From Mobiluncus sp963511525 (GTDB lineage: Bacteria > Actinomycetota > Actinomycetes > Actinomycetales > Actinomycetaceae): a stretch of DNA of 64,000 nt. The position numbers and the translations under genes were made by a program. This document shows, in pieces, positions 9,017 to 17,249 of the stretch. How positions within the stretch are numbered: position 1 is the first letter of the stretch; every line of letters starts with the position of its first letter. The stretch is from contig NZ_CAUPIY010000010.1 in assembly GCF_963511525.1 (NCBI RefSeq), positions 1 through 64,000 of the forward strand, in the 5' to 3' direction. Under the pieces are notes generated by a model. The model saw only the letters and a program-made list of their open reading frames with translations. It had not been told where the DNA came from and ran no database searches.

Positions 9017-9739
9017 ATGAAGACTTTTTTTAACCGGCGTCCCCGGGGCGGGGTGCTGCACCAGGAACTGGCGGACCAGGCCCTGCTGCGCTCGAAAGTC
9101 GATCCGAAGTGGACCGAAGAGGACCCGTGGCGAGTCCTGCGAATCATGGGGGAGTTCGTCGACGGTTTCGAGTCTCTGGCGGATGTCGGTAAAGCCATCA
9201 CCGTGTTCGGTTCCGCGCGGGTCGAACCCGGCACGATGTACTATCGCCTGGGCGAGGAAATCGGCAAAGTTTTTGCCCAAGCCGGGTTCTCCATCATCAC
9301 CGGTGGCGGTCCGGGGCTGATGGAGGCGGTCAGCAAAGGGGCACGCCGCAACGATGGAATGACCATCGGTCTGGGAATCGAGTTACCTCATGAGCAAGGA
9401 ATCAACGAGTATGTTGATTTGGGGATTGACTTTCGGTACTTTTTCGTACGCAAGACCATGTTCGTGAAATATGCCCAAGCCTTCGTGGCTCTGCCCGGCG
9501 GTTTCGGGACTCTGGATGAACTTTTTGAATGCGTCACGCTGCGTCAAACCAGCAAAATTCAGCAATACCCGATTGTGCTGGTCGGGCACGAGTATTGGGA
9601 CGGGCTGATGAAATGGGTTCGTAAGTGCCTGGTCGAGGAAGGGATGGCTAGCACCGCGGACGCATCCATTATTCAGGTGGTTGACACCGCCGAAGAAGCT
9701 CTCTATGTGATACAGAACACTTTGCCGAAAACACACTGA
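9017..9739 (+). CDS. LOG family protein (TIGR00730)
   Basis: About 240 residues with the diagnostic motifs GGGPGLMEA and PGGFGTLDE of Lonely-guy proteins. The family hydrolyses cytokinin riboside or nucleoside monophosphates to base and ribose 5-phosphate, and homologues were often misannotated as lysine decarboxylase. The actinobacterial subgroup with a longer N-terminus fits. The ATG at 9017 has AAGGA upstream and was chosen over an in-frame ATG at 8888 that lies inside manC. It is followed by DUF3117 and an O-methyltransferase, a neighbourhood also seen in mycobacteria. Confidence 0.88.
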   Translation: MKTFFNRRPRGGVLHQELADQALLRSKVDPKWTEEDPWRVLRIMGEFVDGFESLADVGKAITVFGSARVEPGTMYYRLGEEIGKVFAQAGFSIITGGGPGLMEAVSKGARRNDGMTIGLGIELPHEQGINEYVDLGIDFRYFFVRKTMFVKYAQAFVALPGGFGTLDELFECVTLRQTSKIQQYPIVLVGHEYWDGLMKWVRKCLVEEGMASTADASIIQVVDTAEEALYVIQNTLPKTH

Positions 9740-9816
9740 CCGAAGCTGAGCCCGCTAAACGGCGCATTTGCAATACCTGTCTGAAAATAATTCCCTATCA
9801 ATGCCGGAACTTCCCG

Positions 9817-9822
9817 TATAAT
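9817..9822 (+). promoter_or_regulatory. -10 element TATAAT before the DUF3117 gene
   Basis: A consensus TATAAT lies 35 nt before the ATG at 9857, in the gap after the LOG gene. No good -35 hexamer is visible at the usual distance. Confidence 0.55.
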
Positions 9823-9856
9823 AGAGAGGTAAAGCCGTTTTTGAAAAGAGGAACAA

Positions 9857-10024
9857 ATGGCAGCCATGAAACCCCGCACCGGGGACGGACCCCTGGAAGT
9901 CACTAAAGAACCGCGCTGTAACGTGATGCGTATTCCTGCAGACGGGGGCGGTCGTTTGGTTATTGAACTCAACGATGAGGAAGTCGCTACCTTAGCTAAG
10001 GAACTAGAGAAGTTTTTGAAATAG
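9857..10024 (+). CDS. DUF3117 domain protein
   Basis: A 55-residue protein beginning MAAMKPRTGDGPLEVTKE, which is near-invariant in the actinobacterial DUF3117 family. It ends in an acidic/hydrophobic helix with ELEKFLK. The function is unknown; the family is almost universal in actinobacteria, which suggests a core role. AGAGGA precedes the ATG and a TATAAT lies upstream. Its TAG stop overlaps the GTG of the next gene (TAGTG), so the O-methyltransferase is probably translationally coupled. Confidence 0.93.
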   Translation: MAAMKPRTGDGPLEVTKEPRCNVMRIPADGGGRLVIELNDEEVATLAKELEKFLK

Positions 10025-10683
10025 TGCCGCGTTTTAACGAGTCTCAAATTTCCATCGATAAGACCTCGAGTTGGTCCTATGCGGAAGATTTTTTACCGGA
10101 ATCTGAAACTATAGCCATCGCCAGGCAGCGAGGCAGAGAACTCGGTTCCGTGCCGATATCCCCCGGAGCAGGGGCGACACTACGAATGTTGGCCGGGGCT
10201 TCTGGAGCTAGGTCCGTGCTGGAGATCGGTACCGGGACCGGGGTGTCCTCCCTGTGGACACTGGCCGGAATGCCCGCGGATGGGGTATTGACCACTATTG
10301 ATGTCGACCCGAAGCTCCACGCGGTCGCCAAGGAAATCCTGACGAGAGCGGGTATCTCACTCACGCGAGTACGCATGATCACGGGACGCGCCCTGCAAGT
10401 CCTCACGCGCCTCAGTCGGGGAGCCTACGACATGGCTGTGGTGGACGGGGATCCTGGCGAAACCCAAGCCTATGTCGAACTGTTAAGCCCGGCTCTGCGC
10501 CCCGGAGGGCTACTGGTCATAGTCCACGCCATGTGCAATGACTCGGTGGCTGACCCCGCTCGGCGTGAGCCGGACACCGTGGCGATGCGCGAAGTGCTGC
10601 GTCACATTCAAGAATCCGAAGAATGGACTGCAAACCTGCTGCCAGTCGGAGACGGGCTGCTGGTAGCAATTAAAAACCGTTAA
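10024..10683 (+). CDS. Class I SAM-dependent O-methyltransferase
   Basis: A 219-residue Rossmann-fold methyltransferase of the O-methyltransferase family 3 type. Motif I is VLEIGTGTGVSS at about residues 62-73. DVDP follows as the acidic residue that binds the SAM ribose, and VVDGDPGE supplies the catalytic/metal Asp region. The substrate is unknown; mycobacterial homologues such as Rv1220c are similarly uncharacterised. The GTG start overlaps the DUF3117 stop. The gene ends in a hairpin before the convergent mrp. Confidence 0.88.
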   Translation: MPRFNESQISIDKTSSWSYAEDFLPESETIAIARQRGRELGSVPISPGAGATLRMLAGASGARSVLEIGTGTGVSSLWTLAGMPADGVLTTIDVDPKLHAVAKEILTRAGISLTRVRMITGRALQVLTRLSRGAYDMAVVDGDPGETQAYVELLSPALRPGGLLVIVHAMCNDSVADPARREPDTVAMREVLRHIQESEEWTANLLPVGDGLLVAIKNR

Positions 10684-10692
10684 TTACCCTCC

Positions 10693-10729
10693 GGAACGCT
10701 CCTACGGCGGGCCGGGAATCGAGCGTTCC
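10693..10729. terminator. Hairpin between convergent methyltransferase and mrp genes
   Basis: GGAACGCTC (10693-10701) and GAGCGTTCC (10721-10729) form a perfect 9-bp stem placed between the two stops. There is no T-tract. Confidence 0.55.
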
Positions 10730-10758
10730 AGACCCGCCCTGCAGGCTCGATGTTGCCG

Positions 10759-11895
10759 CTATTTCACGGTGACGTTCAAACGATGACCCTTGAGGCTGCG
10801 TGCCCGTTTGCTCAAAGTAGCGGCCGCGGAACGCAAAGCCGCCCCGGCTACGGATTGTCCGTTCTTGGCGGCCTCGCTGGTGGAGAGAGGCTCACCGCCA
10901 TCGGAGGCTTCCCGATAGGCGACTTCCAGAGGAATCTGTGCCAAAAGCGGAACTTCGTAACCCAAGATCTGAGACAGCCGAGAGGCCACCTGCTCGCCGC
11001 CGCCCGTTCCAAAGACCTCGATACGAGAGCCGTCCGGGCCGGTCAGGTAACTCATATTCTCAATCACCCCTACGACCTTTTGGTTCGTGCCCGAAGCTAT
11101 CGAACCGGCGCGTTCGGCGACTTCGGCCGCCGCGAGCTGCGGGGTGGTCACGACGACGATTTCCGAGTTCGGCAGCAGCTGTGCCACCGAAATCGCCACG
11201 TCGCCGGTGCCGGGGGGCAGGTCGAGGAGCAACACATCCAAATCTCCCCAGAAAGTCTCGGACAGGAACTGTTCCAAAGCCCGATGCAGCATCGGACCGC
11301 GCCATACTACCGGCTGTCCGTCAGGAACGAACATGCCCATCGAAATCACTTTTACCCCGTGAGCGGTGGGTGGCATCATCATGTCTCCCACCGGGGTGGG
11401 GGCCGCGTCCTCCAACCCGAGCATGCGCGGAATCGAGAATCCGTAAATATCGCAGTCCAAAACCGCCACTTTCAGGCCGGAATCCGCCATCGCGGCCGCT
11501 AGGTTAGCGGTGACCGAGGACTTGCCGACCCCGCCTTTTCCAGAAGTAATGGCGTAGACACGGGTCAGGGAGTCCGGTTGAGTAAAAGGAATCACCGGCC
11601 TGGCTCCCAGCAGCTTTTCCTTTACCCGGTCCAGTTCCTCGCGGCTCATGACACCCATCTCCACTTCCACGGAAGTCACGCCGGGAACTTCCGCCAGGCG
11701 CGCCCGAGCATCCTGCTCAATCTGAGCCTGCAGGGGACACCCCGCGATAGTCAGGGCGATGCGGGCAAAAACATGGCCCGATTCGTCAATTTTCAGTTCC
11801 TGGACCATATCCAAATCGGTGATTGACCGGCGAATCTCAGGGTCAATGACTTTCTCCAGGGCTTTCATCAGTTCATCTGTAGTGGGTAATGTCAT
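10759..11895 (-). CDS. mrp: Mrp/ApbC family P-loop ATPase (iron-sulfur carrier)
   Basis: A 378-residue cytoplasmic Mrp/NBP35 family protein implicated in iron-sulfur cluster delivery. An N-terminal MIP18/DUF59 domain (about 5-80) is followed by the deviant Walker A SGKGGVGKSS at about residue 114, Walker B LLLDLPPGTGD and ENMSYL. The CxxC pair found after ENMS in enterobacterial Mrp is replaced here by TGPDGS, so the cluster-binding mode must differ, or the Cys are lost as in many actinobacterial members. The ATG is 6 nt from TAGCAT, possibly leaderless, although AAGG is also close. Confidence 0.88.
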   Translation of the reverse strand: MTLPTTDELMKALEKVIDPEIRRSITDLDMVQELKIDESGHVFARIALTIAGCPLQAQIEQDARARLAEVPGVTSVEVEMGVMSREELDRVKEKLLGARPVIPFTQPDSLTRVYAITSGKGGVGKSSVTANLAAAMADSGLKVAVLDCDIYGFSIPRMLGLEDAAPTPVGDMMMPPTAHGVKVISMGMFVPDGQPVVWRGPMLHRALEQFLSETFWGDLDVLLLDLPPGTGDVAISVAQLLPNSEIVVVTTPQLAAAEVAERAGSIASGTNQKVVGVIENMSYLTGPDGSRIEVFGTGGGEQVASRLSQILGYEVPLLAQIPLEVAYREASDGGEPLSTSEAAKNGQSVAGAALRSAAATLSKRARSLKGHRLNVTVK

Positions 11896-11901
11896 ACCTT
11901 C

Positions 11902-11907
11902 ATGCTA
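11902..11907 (-). promoter_or_regulatory. -10 element TAGCAT of mrp
   Basis: On the minus strand TAGCAT ends 6 nt before the mrp ATG, the same spacing as several other genes in this window. Confidence 0.4.
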
Positions 11908-11985
11908 ATGCCAGCGCTGGGTTTTTTCACACTAGGGCGATAGGCTTAACCCTTGTTATATACGCGGCAGTGATGAGGGGGTAAG

Positions 11986-14127
11986 GTGCTTTTCGGATTC
12001 GGCAAGTCCCAGTCCAGTGGGCATCTCCACCCCGCCGCACCGCCTCCTCCACCGCAAGTCCCTCGCCCGAAGCAACCAGCAGTATCGGGAGAAATCCGCG
12101 TTAGCGTCTCTGGAACCAGCGAGGAAAAGCCCCGCGTGTCCCCACACAACGCCATATCCCCTCAGGCCGAGACAACTTTACAATCCTCACCAGACTCCGC
12201 TTCAACAGACCCGAAAATGCCTCGCTACCAGCTGCGTGGCTTGGATGGGATCCGAGCACTGGCAGCTTTGGCGGTGCTGGTTTACCACGTGGCTCCAAAC
12301 TGGCTGCCGGGAGGATTCCTGGGGGTAGACGTATTTTTTGTGCTGTCCGGATTCCTGATTACGGCCCTGTTAGCGCGTGAACAGCGCCTCACGGGGCGCA
12401 TCGATGTCCGTGCGTTTTGGCTCCGGCGCTTCCGGAGACTGGTTCCCGCCGTAACCTTGACCGTACTGGTGACCGTGCCGCTGGCAGCCTTGGTAAACCG
12501 GGATTTCCTAGTGGGCATCTGGTATCAAGTCCTGGGAACCCTGACCTATACCTACAACTGGGTCAATGTGGCTTTTGGGGGCTCCTATTTTGACCGGACC
12601 AACCCCCAGTTCCTCGCGAATATGTGGACTCTGGCGGTGGAGCAGCAGTTTTACCTGGTGTGGCCCCTGATTTTGTTGCTGGCTTTCCTGATTCCCACCC
12701 GGCATCGGTGGTTGGTGCCCGCGCTGCTGGCCTTGGCTTCTGTAAGCGAAATGGCGGTGTTAAAAGCCGGGGGCGGGAACCTGACCCGCATCTACGAAGG
12801 CACCGATACGCACGCTTTCGGGCTGATGCTGGGGGCGACTTTGGCTTTGCTGTTCCCCTTGGCGTTGGAAAACACCCCGCATTACCTGGATCGTTCCACA
12901 GTCCGGTTGCGCGGTTTGGCGGCTTGGGTAGGCATGGTTGGGGTGTTCGTCAGTTTCCTGATGCTGCGTGACAGCGACCCCTTCACCTATCCGTGGGGAG
13001 TGTTGGCGGTAAGCGTGCTGACCATCGGGATTATTCAGGCTTGTTTGGAGGAAGTCTCCGGCGTGAGCGGACCGGGTCAGATCCTGGTCGAATTCTTGTC
13101 GTGGCCTCCCCTGCAATGGCTAGGTGTGCGCTCCTATTCCCTGTACCTGTGGCATTGGCCAGTGTTCATGCTGGTCAACAGCCTCTGGCGGGGATTGCCG
13201 CAGTGGGCGGCGCTGGTGATTATTGCTGTGGTGTCGATATTGGCGGCATCGGTGAGCTACAAGTATGTCGAAAGACCCATGCGGCACAACGGTTTAATCG
13301 TCACCTGGAAACGTTGGTTTGCGCCGCGTTCGCAAAAGGCCGTGAGCCCGGCGGTTTCCTCCCGGTTGCGGGTGTCGTGGTGGCGGCGCTCCCTGGTTTG
13401 GACGGCGGCTGTGGTCGCGGTGCTGCCGCTGGTCATCTCTATCGCCATAGCTCCAGAAAAAACCGCTGCCGAGCAACTTGTTGAAGCCGGGGCGAACTTT
13501 ATTCATAACGAAAAGCCGGGGGACAGCCACCACTCGAAAACTGGTACGGAGGAAAAACCATCCGAGCCAACTCCCCAAACTAAGCCAACCACGTCAACCA
13601 AGCCTTCTGAAGCTAGTGAGCCAATCTCCGGGGACCAAGTCGACATTATTGGGGACTCGGTGACTTTGGCTGCGGCACCGAAACTCGTCCAAACTCTGCC
13701 CGGTGCCACCATAGACGCGGCGGTATCACGCAGCTCAGCGGCAGGTGTGGGCATCATGCGGGCTCGTCAAGCCCAAGGGACGCTACGTCCCTACGTAGTC
13801 TTTGCTCTCGCCACGAATTCGACGTTTCGAGTTCAAGATGGCGAAGCTCTACTCGCCGAGTTCCCGCAGACGAAATTTGTGTTTGTGACCGGTCACGGCC
13901 GGGCCTCCCAGGAGTGGATTCAAATCTCGAACCAGACCATGTATGCCCTGGCTGGCGCCCACCCTGACCGGGTGAAAGTCGCCAGCTGGGACAGTGCTAT
14001 CGCCGGTCATACGGACCTTTTGGCCAGCGACGAGGTTCACCCCGGCCCCGCCGGGCAAGATATCTATGCCGCGACCGTTCAAGCAGCACTGCAGCAGTTC
14101 CAATCCAAGCCCGGTAGCGGTTCCTAA
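11986..14127 (+). CDS. Acyltransferase-3 (OafA/YrhL) with C-terminal SGNH domain
   Basis: A 713-residue membrane O-acyltransferase. Residues 1-75 are a Pro-rich cytoplasmic segment. Residues about 80-425 hold the Acyltransferase-3 domain with about ten membrane segments, the motif RGLDGIRALAALAVLVYH carrying the conserved Arg/His, and FLGVDVFFVLSGFLI. After another helix (about 465-485) and a Thr/Pro/Ser linker comes an extracytoplasmic SGNH/GDSL-like domain (about 550-705) with IIGDSVTLAA and DEVHPGPAGQ supplying Ser and Asp/His. Such two-domain enzymes acetylate extracellular polysaccharide or peptidoglycan; the acceptor is unknown. GTG start with GAGGGGG upstream. The stop overlaps the convergent PHP gene by 4 nt. 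Confidence 0.88.
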   Translation: MLFGFGKSQSSGHLHPAAPPPPPQVPRPKQPAVSGEIRVSVSGTSEEKPRVSPHNAISPQAETTLQSSPDSASTDPKMPRYQLRGLDGIRALAALAVLVYHVAPNWLPGGFLGVDVFFVLSGFLITALLAREQRLTGRIDVRAFWLRRFRRLVPAVTLTVLVTVPLAALVNRDFLVGIWYQVLGTLTYTYNWVNVAFGGSYFDRTNPQFLANMWTLAVEQQFYLVWPLILLLAFLIPTRHRWLVPALLALASVSEMAVLKAGGGNLTRIYEGTDTHAFGLMLGATLALLFPLALENTPHYLDRSTVRLRGLAAWVGMVGVFVSFLMLRDSDPFTYPWGVLAVSVLTIGIIQACLEEVSGVSGPGQILVEFLSWPPLQWLGVRSYSLYLWHWPVFMLVNSLWRGLPQWAALVIIAVVSILAASVSYKYVERPMRHNGLIVTWKRWFAPRSQKAVSPAVSSRLRVSWWRRSLVWTAAVVAVLPLVISIAIAPEKTAAEQLVEAGANFIHNEKPGDSHHSKTGTEEKPSEPTPQTKPTTSTKPSEASEPISGDQVDIIGDSVTLAAAPKLVQTLPGATIDAAVSRSSAAGVGIMRARQAQGTLRPYVVFALATNSTFRVQDGEALLAEFPQTKFVFVTGHGRASQEWIQISNQTMYALAGAHPDRVKVASWDSAIAGHTDLLASDEVHPGPAGQDIYAATVQAALQQFQSKPGSGS

Positions 14128-15002
14128 CTCAGCGGCAGTTCGCCTAACAGTGGGCTGGCACCCGCGGCGAGAATCTGGCGCAGGCTGGCTTCGGGCATGG
14201 TGTTTTCCCCCAGCTGATTAGGCTTGCCCGCCCCGTGGTAATCCGAAGCCCCGGAGACAAACAAATCTAGCTCCCGGGCCAAATCTGCGGCCAGTTGGCG
14301 GGCGGGAGCATCGTGCTCGCGGTGGTTGACTTCAATGCCCCGCAGGCCGTTTTGAGCGAGTTTCCGAACTATGGCGGGGTCCAGCCTCCGTTTGCTGCGC
14401 GTCAACGAAAACGGGTGAGCCAAAACGGGTATCCCGCCGTCGGCGCGGATAGCCTCCAGGACGGCGAAACTGTCAACAATGGGGCGCGAAACGTAATAGG
14501 GGGAGCCGGGATTGAGGACCTTTTCGAACGCTTCGGAGCGGGTCTGAAAGTAGCCTTTCCGCACCAGGGCATCGCCGATATGCGGTCGACCCGGGGTCAA
14601 TCCGGTAATCTCTGCCTGCACGTCTGACCACGTCAGCGGATAATCCTGGTTGATTTTCGCGACCATGCGCCGCATGCGTTCCAAGCGATCGTGGTGGGCA
14701 TTTTTTAATATTGCTCGGACGCTGTCGCGGTGTGGATCCGGCAGATAATTCAGCAGGTGAATAGGGCAGCGGTCCACGCTCGTGGAGATTTCCGTACCTA
14801 AAATAATCGCGGGCGGATGAGCCCCTTCGGCCGTTAACTCGGCATAGACGGCGCGAAATGGCTCCCAGTGCTCGAACGTATCGTGATCGACTGCCCCGAT
14901 GACATCCAACCCGGCAGCGCGTGCCTTGTTTAGCAGATCACGTGGAGTATCCGTGCCATCGGAGAGCGCGGAATGCACGTGGGGATCGATTTTCAAGGCC
15001 AT
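14124..15002 (-). CDS. PHP domain metal-dependent phosphoesterase
   Basis: A 292-residue PHP-fold protein. The metal-binding motifs are DPHVHSALSDGT at the N-terminus, GAVDHDTFEH, then HPFSLTR, and a C-terminal SGASDYHG. Related enzymes (3',5'-nucleoside bisphosphate phosphatase and the YciV/RNase AM type) act on nucleotides or RNA 5' ends; the substrate here is not established. The ATG at 15002 was chosen over the GTG at 15008 because TAGGAT sits 6 nt before it, the leaderless spacing seen elsewhere in this window. Confidence 0.87.
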   Translation of the reverse strand: MALKIDPHVHSALSDGTDTPRDLLNKARAAGLDVIGAVDHDTFEHWEPFRAVYAELTAEGAHPPAIILGTEISTSVDRCPIHLLNYLPDPHRDSVRAILKNAHHDRLERMRRMVAKINQDYPLTWSDVQAEITGLTPGRPHIGDALVRKGYFQTRSEAFEKVLNPGSPYYVSRPIVDSFAVLEAIRADGGIPVLAHPFSLTRSKRRLDPAIVRKLAQNGLRGIEVNHREHDAPARQLAADLARELDLFVSGASDYHGAGKPNQLGENTMPEASLRQILAAGASPLLGELPLS

Positions 15003-15008
15003 ATCCAC

Positions 15009-15014
15009 ATCCTA
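15009..15014 (-). promoter_or_regulatory. -10 element TAGGAT of the PHP gene
   Basis: On the minus strand TAGGAT ends exactly 6 nt before the ATG at 15002. This implies a leaderless transcript and fixes the start. Confidence 0.5.
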
Positions 15015-15113
15015 ATGATTCGCCGGAGAAGCCGGCCTGGCGTGCGGGGTCACGGGGAATCTCGTGAGCTTCAAACAGAGCCGGAGCCGTCCGAACTCGG
15101 GACAGTCGCGGCG

Positions 15114-16628
15114 CTATTCTGCCTGCACGCGGGCAATCCAGGATTCCACGTCAGCCACGGTGCGGGGGATATTCTGTGAGATACGCTCGCATTTGCCGCC
15201 GGGTCCCACCAAAATGTCGTCCTCGATACGCACGGAAATGCCCCGATACTCCGGGGGAACTGCCAAGTCGTCTTTTCGGAAGTACAGTCCGGGCTCGATG
15301 GTGAAAATCATGCCGGGTTCCAGCCTGGCCCCGTTGTACATTTCGCGGCGTGCCTGGGCGCAATCATGAACGTCAATGCCCAGGTGGTGTGAAGTGCCAT
15401 GCACCATCCACCGGCGGTGATACTGACCGTCCTCCTGCAGTGATTCCTCCCAGGAAACCGGTAGCAGACCCCACTCGTCAAGCCTCTGCGCGATGACGCG
15501 CATCGCGGCGCTGTGGACATCGGAGAAAATACATCCCGGCTGATTCGCCTGGTCAAAAGCCGCGTCGGCAGCATCCAGGACCGCTTGATAAACGCGACGC
15601 TGCACTTCATTGAAATGACCATTAATCGGCAGGGTTCGGGTGATGTCCGCGGTGTAAAGCGAATCGAGTTCCACTCCGGCGTCGATCAAGATGAGATCGC
15701 CTTCCCGCACCACACCATCGTTGTTGATCCAGTGCAGGGTAGCGGCGTGTTCCCCGGAAGCCGCAATGGTGTCATATCCCAGGCCGTTACCGACTTCCCG
15801 AGCCCGCGCTCCAAATGCACCTTCTACCACGCGCTCGCCGCGGAAATGTTTCACCGCCCGCGGGAAAGATCGAATCGCCTCTTCAAAGCCTTCCTTGGTA
15901 GCGGCGACAGCCTTGCGCATCTCCTCGATTTCCCAATCGTCCTTAGTCAGGCGCAGTTCAGAAGTTGCTTCTTCCAGTAAATTGTCCAGGTCCTTGGCGG
16001 CATCGGGGTCAATCCCAGCTTGCTCGCGAACCTGATTCACCACTGCCGCGGCCTGGGAATCGGAGGTAGAAATCATCGCAATCTGGACCTGACCAGCATC
16101 TTTAGCCAATAAATCGGGCAGTGTCTCCAGGTGGGCACAAGGAATCCCACACATGCGCTCGAACTCCTCCAGCGAGGGACGCACCCCAACCCACAGCTCG
16201 CCGTAACGCGAATCTGCGTAAAACTCCTCAGAAGCGCGTGACGCGCGAGGACGGAAAAAGACGGTGGCGGTGTGGGTTCCTTCGCCTTCACCGGTTTCAC
16301 CTTCCCGAACCGGGTTCAAAACCAATACGGCATCGGGAATCAAGTCAGTTCCCAAGCCGGTCAGGTGGGAAAACGCGGAGTGCGGCCGGAATCGATAGTC
16401 ACAGTCATTGTTGCGCACCACCAGGGCACCAGCAGGAACGACCAGCCTCACCCCTTTAAACTTTTCCCCCAGCTTCACGCGGCGGCGCAGCGCGTAGGGG
16501 GCAGCGCTAGACCGTTCGTAGCCATCGGTGGGACGCGGACCCCAGTTCTCGCCGATAAACTTCTTAAACTCTTTGGACTGGGGCTGACGGGAGCGGTTCT
16601 TGCCGCGGGTATCTTTTTGATCACTCAT
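15114..16628 (-). CDS. pepP: Aminopeptidase P family (Xaa-Pro aminopeptidase)
   Basis: About 504 residues, a dinuclear-metal peptidase removing N-terminal residues that precede proline. An N-terminal AMP_N domain (about 45-180) leads into the pita-bread M24 domain. Metal ligands are visible in LIDAGVELDSLYTADITRT (two Asp), HGTSHHLGIDVHD (His), and the Glu-bearing TIEPG and RIEDDIL. The start at 16628 (MSDQKD) is preferred because TAGACT lies 7 nt upstream; an in-frame ATG at 16682 with AGGGA upstream is the alternative and would add 18 residues. Confidence 0.92.
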   Translation of the reverse strand: MSDQKDTRGKNRSRQPQSKEFKKFIGENWGPRPTDGYERSSAAPYALRRRVKLGEKFKGVRLVVPAGALVVRNNDCDYRFRPHSAFSHLTGLGTDLIPDAVLVLNPVREGETGEGEGTHTATVFFRPRASRASEEFYADSRYGELWVGVRPSLEEFERMCGIPCAHLETLPDLLAKDAGQVQIAMISTSDSQAAAVVNQVREQAGIDPDAAKDLDNLLEEATSELRLTKDDWEIEEMRKAVAATKEGFEEAIRSFPRAVKHFRGERVVEGAFGARAREVGNGLGYDTIAASGEHAATLHWINNDGVVREGDLILIDAGVELDSLYTADITRTLPINGHFNEVQRRVYQAVLDAADAAFDQANQPGCIFSDVHSAAMRVIAQRLDEWGLLPVSWEESLQEDGQYHRRWMVHGTSHHLGIDVHDCAQARREMYNGARLEPGMIFTIEPGLYFRKDDLAVPPEYRGISVRIEDDILVGPGGKCERISQNIPRTVADVESWIARVQAE

Positions 16629-16635
16629 GCCCTCA

Positions 16636-16641
16636 AGTCTA
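16636..16641 (-). promoter_or_regulatory. -10 element TAGACT of pepP
   Basis: On the minus strand TAGACT ends 7 nt before the ATG at 16628, supporting the shorter start. Confidence 0.45.
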
Positions 16642-16742
16642 CGCGCTCGGCGGCAACCCGCGGCTGTTTTCCCGTTCACCATGACTGATATCCCTGTTCG
16701 AGCGTCGTCCTAGGCCCGGCGGGTGACAGGCGTGTGGTGCGA

Positions 16743-17249
16743 TTAGGGCAAGTCCGGGGCGGAATCCTCAGGGGGAACTTCGTCAGTCGTCGCGGCGGAT
16801 TCTTCCACGGCTTCATCCATTCCGTGCAGAGGAGCGGCTTCCTCGGATTCGTCAAGGTCGGGGGAGGCCTGCTTCGCGGCCGCTTCCGGGTCTTCCGGGG
16901 GCTTGCGAATTAAAGCGTTCAAAGCTGTGCCGACTAATCCGGCGAGTCCGATGCCGATTATGAAAGTCCAAATGACCCGGTTTCCGCCATTTTTGCCCAG
17001 GTCGGAAAACACAAAGAACTTCATCAAACCGGCAATCAGTGCTGCGACAAAGGAGATGACATACAATCCGCCGGGTTCGCGATGCACCAGGGCGCGCACC
17101 AGGGCAATGACTCCGCCCCAAAAACCGGCTGCCAACAGGCAAGCCCCAACGGTCTGGGTATTTTCTTCAGCCGAGAGCATCGAGAGGATGCCCAATCCTA
17201 TTAAAGCGCCAAAAATGACACCTTCATAGGGAGAAAGGTGATCAATCAT
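16743..17249 (-). CDS. Small membrane protein, function unknown
   Basis: 168 residues with four hydrophobic segments (about 10-30, 35-52, 60-80, 90-112) and a long acidic cytoplasmic tail rich in Glu, Asp and Ala. No family was recognised. Its ATG overlaps the stop of the DEAD-box helicase gene (TGATG), so it is translationally coupled to it and probably shares its transcript. Its role is unknown. Confidence 0.7.
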   Translation of the reverse strand: MIDHLSPYEGVIFGALIGLGILSMLSAEENTQTVGACLLAAGFWGGVIALVRALVHREPGGLYVISFVAALIAGLMKFFVFSDLGKNGGNRVIWTFIIGIGLAGLVGTALNALIRKPPEDPEAAAKQASPDLDESEEAAPLHGMDEAVEESAATTDEVPPEDSAPDLP

